Below, in pieces: positions 59,337 through 64,000 of a DNA stretch of 64,000 nucleotides. The translations under genes were made by a program, and so were the position numbers. This DNA comes from an uncultured Armatimonadota bacterium (lineage in GTDB: Bacteria; Armatimonadota; Fimbriimonadia; Fimbriimonadales; Fimbriimonadaceae), in assembly GCA_903899015.1 (NCBI GenBank), contig CAIUHP010000100.1, positions 1-64,000 of the forward strand. The letters are read 5' to 3'. How positions within the stretch are numbered: the first letter of the stretch is position 1; each line of letters begins with the position of its first letter. A model generated the notes under the pieces. That model was not told the DNA's origin. It was given only the letters and a program-made list of their open reading frames with translations, and did not search any database.

Positions 59337-61352
59337 TCACCAGATTGGATGCATCCCAACCGGATTGGGAACATGAAACGCTTTCCAAAACTCAGGCACG
59401 TTTTGCAAAGCCCCTTTCACCCGATATTCCGGTGGTGAATGAGGATCGTGCTCCAGACCGAGTTGCATCTGCTCGGGACGAATCTTGCTTCGATGTATCT
59501 GGCCAAACGCGACAAAGAAACGCTGTTCTGGGGTCAGGCCCGCAATAGTTGAAGAGGGATGCATCGATTCCTGATGCTGAAAAGCCTTATAGGCAAGTTG
59601 AAGCCCACCTAGGTCAGCAATATTCTCCGCCAATGTTCTCAAGCCACTTATATGCTGTCTGGGTGTCGCTTGATAGCCGTCGAATTGGCTTACCATGCTC
59701 CCTTCGAATTGTCTAAACCGCTTTTCATCGGTCGGAGACCACCAGTCGTTTTGGTTCCCTTCGGCATCGATTTTCCGTCCTTCATCATCGAATGCATGCA
59801 TGAATTCATGCCCGACAACAGCGCCAAGAGAACCGTAGTTCGATGCTTGATCGCCTTCCACCGTGAAATAGGGTGGCTGCAAAATGCCTGCCGGAAGAAT
59901 CAGATGATTCAAACTCGCACTATAAAATGCGTCGACTCGATAGGGACTACAGTTCCACTCTGTGCGATCAACCGGATTCGCCAAGGCATTGAGGGACCTC
60001 TGAAACTCAAACTCCCGAGTCCGAAATGCATTGGACCAAAACGAATCGGACTTCATCACGAGTCCCTCCGTTTTGCGCCACCGATCAGGATAGCCCACAC
60101 TCACATGAATCTGGTTCAGCTTGTCAAGAGCTTTTGACTTCGCATCCGGACTTAACCAAGCCGCATCTGAAATCGAAGATCGAAGTGCTTCTCGAATCCT
60201 GCTTACCATCGCCAGGGCAGGCTCTTGAGAGGAAACACCGTATTGAGTTCGGATCAATAGCTGTCCAAGCTCGGGGCTGAGACAAACATCAGTCTGAGAT
60301 AAAACAAACTGCTCGCGACTCTCGATCTCGGACTGGCCATTAAGAGTCCTCTGCAAATCAAAGAGGCATTCTCGAAATGGACGAGACAAATAGGGGGTCG
60401 ATGCCGAAATGAGCGTCCATCGAAGATAGTTCTTCAGGTCCGAAATGGTCGCACTTTGAAGGATATCCCCGAAGGTCGCCAGGTAACTTGGATTATCCAC
60501 GGTTACCGACTTAGGTAGCGGAAGCCCCAAGTGATCGAAGTAGATCCACCAATCCACTTTGGGAACCGCCGCACCCAGCTGCCACATCTTCATCTTGCCA
60601 ACCGGCTCGCTGAGAGGTTTAGCCCCTCCGACAATTCCAATTGCTCGCGCGAGTTTGGATTCAATGGAGACGACGCTTGCAGCAGAACTCGCGAGAGTGT
60701 CCGCGGAGTCCCCAAGCAGTCGGAACATCTGTTCCACAGTCCTTCTCAAATGTGACTGATATTCGAGTCCCTTTGGCCCACTAGCGGCATACCACTCGGG
60801 TCGGGTCAAACTGAGGTTTCCCGTGCCCAAACAAATTAAGCGGTGGGTAGCGTCGCTCGGATCCATTTGGAAACGAGCTGAGAATCCCGCGAATACGGAC
60901 CACCGGTGTAACTTGCCAAGTTCAGCCATCACATCGCGCCGGGTCTCAATCGCCTGGATTCTCGCTAGTTCAGGTTCCACTGGCCTCGCGCCCAATTGTT
61001 CCGCAAGGTTGCGATCCATTCCTACCCGGTAGAAAGTGCCGACGATCTGTTCGATCGAACCCATCTCAACGTTTGGATTCAAGGATGTTGAGCAAATAAT
61101 CTGCTGCATGATCCCCGCATTTTTCTGTCTCGCTTGACTCGATGCTGACGTCTGAGATTCGGAGGGAGCGATCTGGATATTGTCGAGCCACGTGCCATTG
61201 GCAAATCGGTAGAAATTGACCGTCGGCTGCACTGTTCGGTCGAGAAACAATGGACTCATACCATGTGGTTCATTGATCTCAACCAATGGGCGAGCAGTCT
61301 GTGTGAATGCCAATGCCAGACATGCAAGCGGGCCGATGGGGCAAAGGGGCAC
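59337..61352 (-). CDS. M13-family zinc metallopeptidase (neprilysin/PepO-like)
   Basis: This 671-residue exported endopeptidase has an N-terminal signal segment, VNAFYSPS-like VDAFYSASLNHLILPAG, the zinc motif VVGHEFMHAFDDEGR (HExxH, near residue 517), the third ligand in ENIADLGGLQLAY (near 575), and a C-terminal ending of the family. These enzymes hydrolyse short peptides outside the cytoplasm. Met replaces the more usual Ile/Thr within the zinc helix. The start is a GTG five bases after TAGAAT, another likely leaderless gene. Confidence 0.9.
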   Translation of the reverse strand: MPLCPIGPLACLALAFTQTARPLVEINEPHGMSPLFLDRTVQPTVNFYRFANGTWLDNIQIAPSESQTSASSQARQKNAGIMQQIICSTSLNPNVEMGSIEQIVGTFYRVGMDRNLAEQLGARPVEPELARIQAIETRRDVMAELGKLHRWSVFAGFSARFQMDPSDATHRLICLGTGNLSLTRPEWYAASGPKGLEYQSHLRRTVEQMFRLLGDSADTLASSAASVVSIESKLARAIGIVGGAKPLSEPVGKMKMWQLGAAVPKVDWWIYFDHLGLPLPKSVTVDNPSYLATFGDILQSATISDLKNYLRWTLISASTPYLSRPFRECLFDLQRTLNGQSEIESREQFVLSQTDVCLSPELGQLLIRTQYGVSSQEPALAMVSRIREALRSSISDAAWLSPDAKSKALDKLNQIHVSVGYPDRWRKTEGLVMKSDSFWSNAFRTREFEFQRSLNALANPVDRTEWNCSPYRVDAFYSASLNHLILPAGILQPPYFTVEGDQASNYGSLGAVVGHEFMHAFDDEGRKIDAEGNQNDWWSPTDEKRFRQFEGSMVSQFDGYQATPRQHISGLRTLAENIADLGGLQLAYKAFQHQESMHPSSTIAGLTPEQRFFVAFGQIHRSKIRPEQMQLGLEHDPHSPPEYRVKGALQNVPEFWKAFHVPNPVGMHPIW

Positions 61353-61357
61353 GCGAA

Positions 61358-61363
61358 ATTCTA
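61358..61363 (-). promoter_or_regulatory. -10 box of a leaderless promoter
   Basis: The minus strand reads TAGAAT, five bases, then the GTG start of the M13 peptidase gene. Confidence 0.4.
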
Positions 61364-61438
61364 CCGATCAATTCGGTTCTATATTTGAATCTCAATTCGA
61401 AATAGCCCAATTGAATCCAACTCCCGCAAGAATCCCAT

Positions 61439-61444
61439 TAGACT
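61439..61444 (+). promoter_or_regulatory. -10 box of a leaderless promoter for the GH26 gene
   Basis: TAGACT is followed by six bases (GTCGCT) and the ATG at 61451. No ribosome-binding site fits. Confidence 0.4.
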
Positions 61445-61450
61445 GTCGCT

Positions 61451-62845
61451 ATGTCTGCCCTGTTATTTCTCTTGAGTAGTCACCTTCTTTTTGCTGGTCA
61501 ATCCAGACTGCCAATTAAGTTGGAGGCAGAAGATGCTGAACTTATGGGACCAACCATTTCCAAAACAAGAACTGGTTACTCTGGTTCGGGATACATTACC
61601 GGCTTTACGAAAGAGGGCGATGCTGCGACGCTCCGCACCAAGGCGACTGGCGGAATCTATGAAGTAAAGATCCGCTACTGCGCTCCAGGTGGCCCTAAAG
61701 GTTTCGGCCTCAGAGTAAATGGTTCCGAGATATCGGGAATGTTCCCAGCAACCGGAGACAAGTTCAATACCATCATCGCTGGGAAAATTGAGTTAAAGAG
61801 CGGGTCCAATATCATTGAGATCGAAAAAGGATGGGGCTATTTCGACGTCGACTTCATCGAACTCGTTCCAACTCAGATTCAGCAAGACTTATGCAAAGTG
61901 CCCCAAGCCCTGGTGGATAGTCAGTCAACTCAGGCGACTAAGAATCTATTCAAGCGTCTTTCTGCCAGTTATGGACAAAGGACTCTAAGCGGGCAATACG
62001 ACATCAATGACACCTCGTACATTGAGCAGACGGCAGGTGTGACGCCCGCTATATTTGGAAGCGATTTCATGGACTACTCTCCTTCACGAGTTGAACATGG
62101 ATCAAACACTAAGGACATAACGGAAAGAGTCATCAAACGGGCCAAGTTAGGTCAAATCATTACGATGTCGTGGCACTGGAATGCTCCAACCGATCTCATT
62201 GACAAGAAGATCAAGGATGCAGCCGGAAAGGAGATTGATGCCTCGTGGTACAAAGGCTTCTACACCAACGCGACCACGTTTGATCTAGCTCAAGCACTTG
62301 CTGACCCGAAGACCGAACGGTACAAGTTGCTTATTCGAGATATCGACGCAATCGCGATCCAGTTAAAGAAATTCTCAGATGCGGGAGTACCCGTCTTATG
62401 GCGCCCTCTTCACGAAGCAGAGGGAGGCTGGTTCTGGTGGGGGGCTAAAGGGCCTCAACCGTTCGTTCAGCTCTGGCACATTCTCTACGATCGCCTAACG
62501 AAACATCACCAACTCCACAACCTCATCTGGGTGTTTACGGTTGGCTCAAACCCGGCGTGGTATCCCGGTGACAATTATGTGGACGTGCTCGGCGTCGATG
62601 CCTACCCGAGTGACCACTCGGACCCATTGAGCGGAATATGGGAAGACCTCAAGCGCCAGTTCAACGGAAAGAAATTACTCTCCCTTACCGAATTTGGCGG
62701 CGTGCCGGATGCTCCTAAAATGCATCGATTCGGTGTTGATTGGTCTTATTTCGTTTCTTGGCCCGGGCAAGTCAAGGCACCAAGCACTTCCGTTTCAACA
62801 CTCAAGCGAATCTATCAAGACAAGTCCGTCATCAACAAACGTTGA
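61451..62845 (+). CDS. Secreted GH26 beta-mannanase with N-terminal CBM35
   Basis: This 464-residue extracellular enzyme has a signal peptide (LLFLLSSHLLFAG) and a CBM35-type carbohydrate-binding module over residues 20-140, with AEDAEL, GYSGSGYITGF and YFDVDFIELVP. The GH26 barrel then runs from about 150 to 460. The acid/base Glu is in LWRPLHEAEGGWFWWG and the nucleophile Glu in LSLTEFGGVP. The substrate should be beta-mannan or galactomannan. GH2 beta-mannosidase at 42 kb would finish the products. The gene precedes the GH31 alpha-xylosidase by 107 bases. Confidence 0.9.
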   Translation: MSALLFLLSSHLLFAGQSRLPIKLEAEDAELMGPTISKTRTGYSGSGYITGFTKEGDAATLRTKATGGIYEVKIRYCAPGGPKGFGLRVNGSEISGMFPATGDKFNTIIAGKIELKSGSNIIEIEKGWGYFDVDFIELVPTQIQQDLCKVPQALVDSQSTQATKNLFKRLSASYGQRTLSGQYDINDTSYIEQTAGVTPAIFGSDFMDYSPSRVEHGSNTKDITERVIKRAKLGQIITMSWHWNAPTDLIDKKIKDAAGKEIDASWYKGFYTNATTFDLAQALADPKTERYKLLIRDIDAIAIQLKKFSDAGVPVLWRPLHEAEGGWFWWGAKGPQPFVQLWHILYDRLTKHHQLHNLIWVFTVGSNPAWYPGDNYVDVLGVDAYPSDHSDPLSGIWEDLKRQFNGKKLLSLTEFGGVPDAPKMHRFGVDWSYFVSWPGQVKAPSTSVSTLKRIYQDKSVINKR

Positions 62846-62880
62846 AAGGGAGAAGATCGCTTAGCCGAGACCAAAAACTC

Positions 62881-62900
62881 GTGATATACCGACATATCAC
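62881..62900. promoter_or_regulatory. Operator-like palindrome before the alpha-xylosidase gene
   Basis: GTGATAT, six bases (ACCGAC), ATATCAC: a perfect 7-bp inverted repeat between GH26 and GH31 genes, 52 bases before the GH31 start. The first part resembles a sequence upstream of the GH74 xyloglucanase gene. Confidence 0.45.
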
Positions 62901-62952
62901 TAGCATCTTGAGCCTGCCATTACGCATAGTTGAGCTGATCGAGGTTGGATGA

Positions 62953-64000
62953 ATGAAGTTTACGGACGGGAATTGGATGATGCAGAAGGGCGTTCGCGCT
63001 CACTATGCGGCTGAAGCTTACGATATTGAATCTGGAGAAGGAACCCTTCGGATCTACGCTCCGACTCGGCCCATTCGCCATCGAGGGGACACTCTGGAAG
63101 GTCCACTTCTCACCGTGGATCTCAGTAGCCCGTGCGAAGGAATCATCCGGGTTCGTATCACGCATTTTCAAGGAGTTCAAGATTCTAGCCCGCACTTCCC
63201 GCTCTTTCAAGAGCATCAGGCTGCTCGGTCGGAACTCACAGTAGATGGAGCAGAACTTCACAGCGGGGCTCTGACCGCACGCATCTCTAAAAAAGAGTGG
63301 GGAATCGAATTTCTTGCGCACGGCAAACCGCTCACGAGTAGCCCTGGTCGAGGAATCGGCTACATGGACGTCGACGGTAAAGGGCCGTTCCTTCAAGATC
63401 AACTCACACTTGGCGTTGGAGAATGCGTTTATGGTCTCGGCGAACGCTTCACGAGCTTTGTCAAGAACGGTCAGGTGGTTGACACATGGAACAAAGATGG
63501 CGGCACTGGAAGCGATCAGGCGTATAAAAATGTCCCGTTCTATCTCACGAATCGTGGCTACGGGGTTTTCGTCAATGATTCGGGCGAGGTGAGTTTTGAA
63601 GTGGCCTCGGAGAAGGTATCTCGAGTTCAATTCTCGGTTCCAGGTCAATCCCTTGAATACTTCATCATCCAAGGGGACACACCCGCCGAGATCCTTAAGC
63701 GATACACCGACCTCACCGGCAAACCGGCATTGCCTCCGGCTTGGACTTTCGGGCTCTGGCTCACAACCTCATTCACGACAAATTACAACGAAGAAACCTG
63801 TACCGAATTTATTCAGGGAATGGCAGATCGCGATTTGCCGTTAAGCGTTTTCCATTTCGATTGCTTCTGGATGCGCGAATTCAATTGGTGTGACTTCCAA
63901 TGGGATCCGCGAACCTTCCCAGATCCTGTCGGGATGCTTAAGCGACTGAAGGATCGCGGGCTGAGGATTTGTGTTTGGATCAATTCCTATATTGGACAGC
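62953..64000 (+). CDS. yicI: GH31 alpha-xylosidase, 5' part (cut by window end)
   Basis: The first 349 residues of a YicI-like cytosolic enzyme that removes alpha-1,6-xylose from xyloglucan oligosaccharides. MKFTDGNWMMQKG, LGVGECVYGLGERFT, DTWNKDGGTGSDQAYKN, PFYLTNRGYGVFVN, WTFGLWLTTSFTTNY and FHFDCFWMREF follow the family closely; the nucleophile Asp lies beyond the window. GAGGT lies eight bases before the ATG. With GH74 it forms a xyloglucan route: GH74 cuts the backbone outside, and GH31 trims the side chains inside the cell. Confidence 0.9.
   Translation, partial: MKFTDGNWMMQKGVRAHYAAEAYDIESGEGTLRIYAPTRPIRHRGDTLEGPLLTVDLSSPCEGIIRVRITHFQGVQDSSPHFPLFQEHQAARSELTVDGAELHSGALTARISKKEWGIEFLAHGKPLTSSPGRGIGYMDVDGKGPFLQDQLTLGVGECVYGLGERFTSFVKNGQVVDTWNKDGGTGSDQAYKNVPFYLTNRGYGVFVNDSGEVSFEVASEKVSRVQFSVPGQSLEYFIIQGDTPAEILKRYTDLTGKPALPPAWTFGLWLTTSFTTNYNEETCTEFIQGMADRDLPLSVFHFDCFWMREFNWCDFQWDPRTFPDPVGMLKRLKDRGLRICVWINSYIGQ

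Noticed and set aside
59258-59548. Plus-strand ORF at the end of the M13 peptidase gene
   Set aside because: Most of it is antisense to the peptidase C-terminus and it shows no protein-like features.

Overview
The window looks like chromosomal DNA of a free-living, heterotrophic, Gram-negative-type bacterium of moderate GC. The mix of genes suggests Armatimonadota (Fimbriimonadia-like): an SLH-like surface protein, planctomycete-style cytochrome domains, hemicellulases, unlinked single copies of normally clustered genes (rplA, nuoG, dld), and many start codons placed six bases after a -10 box. This placement is inference from gene content only; no marker sequence was searched.

Layout. 1-491 is non-coding and carries a strong minus-strand promoter and a boxA, as expected for the leader of an rRNA operon lying off the left edge. 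0.5-10 kb holds a PhyH oxygenase, Tag glycosylase, a hydroxyproline-catabolism pair (aldehyde dehydrogenase and 4-hydroxyproline epimerase), a small cytochrome, DUF1003 and CutC, and Gfo/Idh/MocA dehydrogenases with a sugar-phosphate isomerase. 10-18 kb holds a large SARP/STAND/TPR regulator, MscL, a phosphodiesterase and a two-gene NitT/TauT-like ABC transporter with a fused double permease. 18-29 kb holds a sorbosone-dehydrogenase-like protein, an S9 peptidase, a small metalloprotease, a DHA2 efflux pump, ArsR with thioredoxin, a GH16 enzyme and a SWIM-SNF2 helicase. 29.5-32 kb holds an isolated rplA with an unusual deletion, two tiny membrane ORFs, a lipoprotein MsrB and a protein phosphatase.

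31.9-32.5 kb and 45.0-45.8 kb hold five copies of an undescribed-looking, nested-palindrome repeat of about 215 bp, in opposite orientations at the two loci. Between them lie an SLH-like protein, two secreted proteins of unknown function, lipoamide dehydrogenase, a cytochrome, a pseudo-rhomboid, a NanE-ROK fusion kinase and a GH2 beta-mannosidase. After 45.9 kb come a reaction-centre-type cytochrome, nuoG, PRPP synthetase, GH74 xyloglucanase, GH13 amylase, a DUF4177 mini-gene, a three-gene envelope operon, an M13 peptidase, GH26 mannanase and a GH31 alpha-xylosidase running off the right end.

Working together: GH74, GH31, GH26, GH2, GH16 and GH13 enzymes give the cell the means to degrade xyloglucan, mannan, beta-glucan and starch; a similar short motif lies in front of GH74 and GH31. 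The strongest candidate for a new system is the operon at 55.3-59.2 kb, where a spermidine-synthase-like enzyme is fused to a membrane anchor and a large glycine-rich/coiled-coil part, and is coupled to a multi-pass membrane protein and a FemAB-type transferase.
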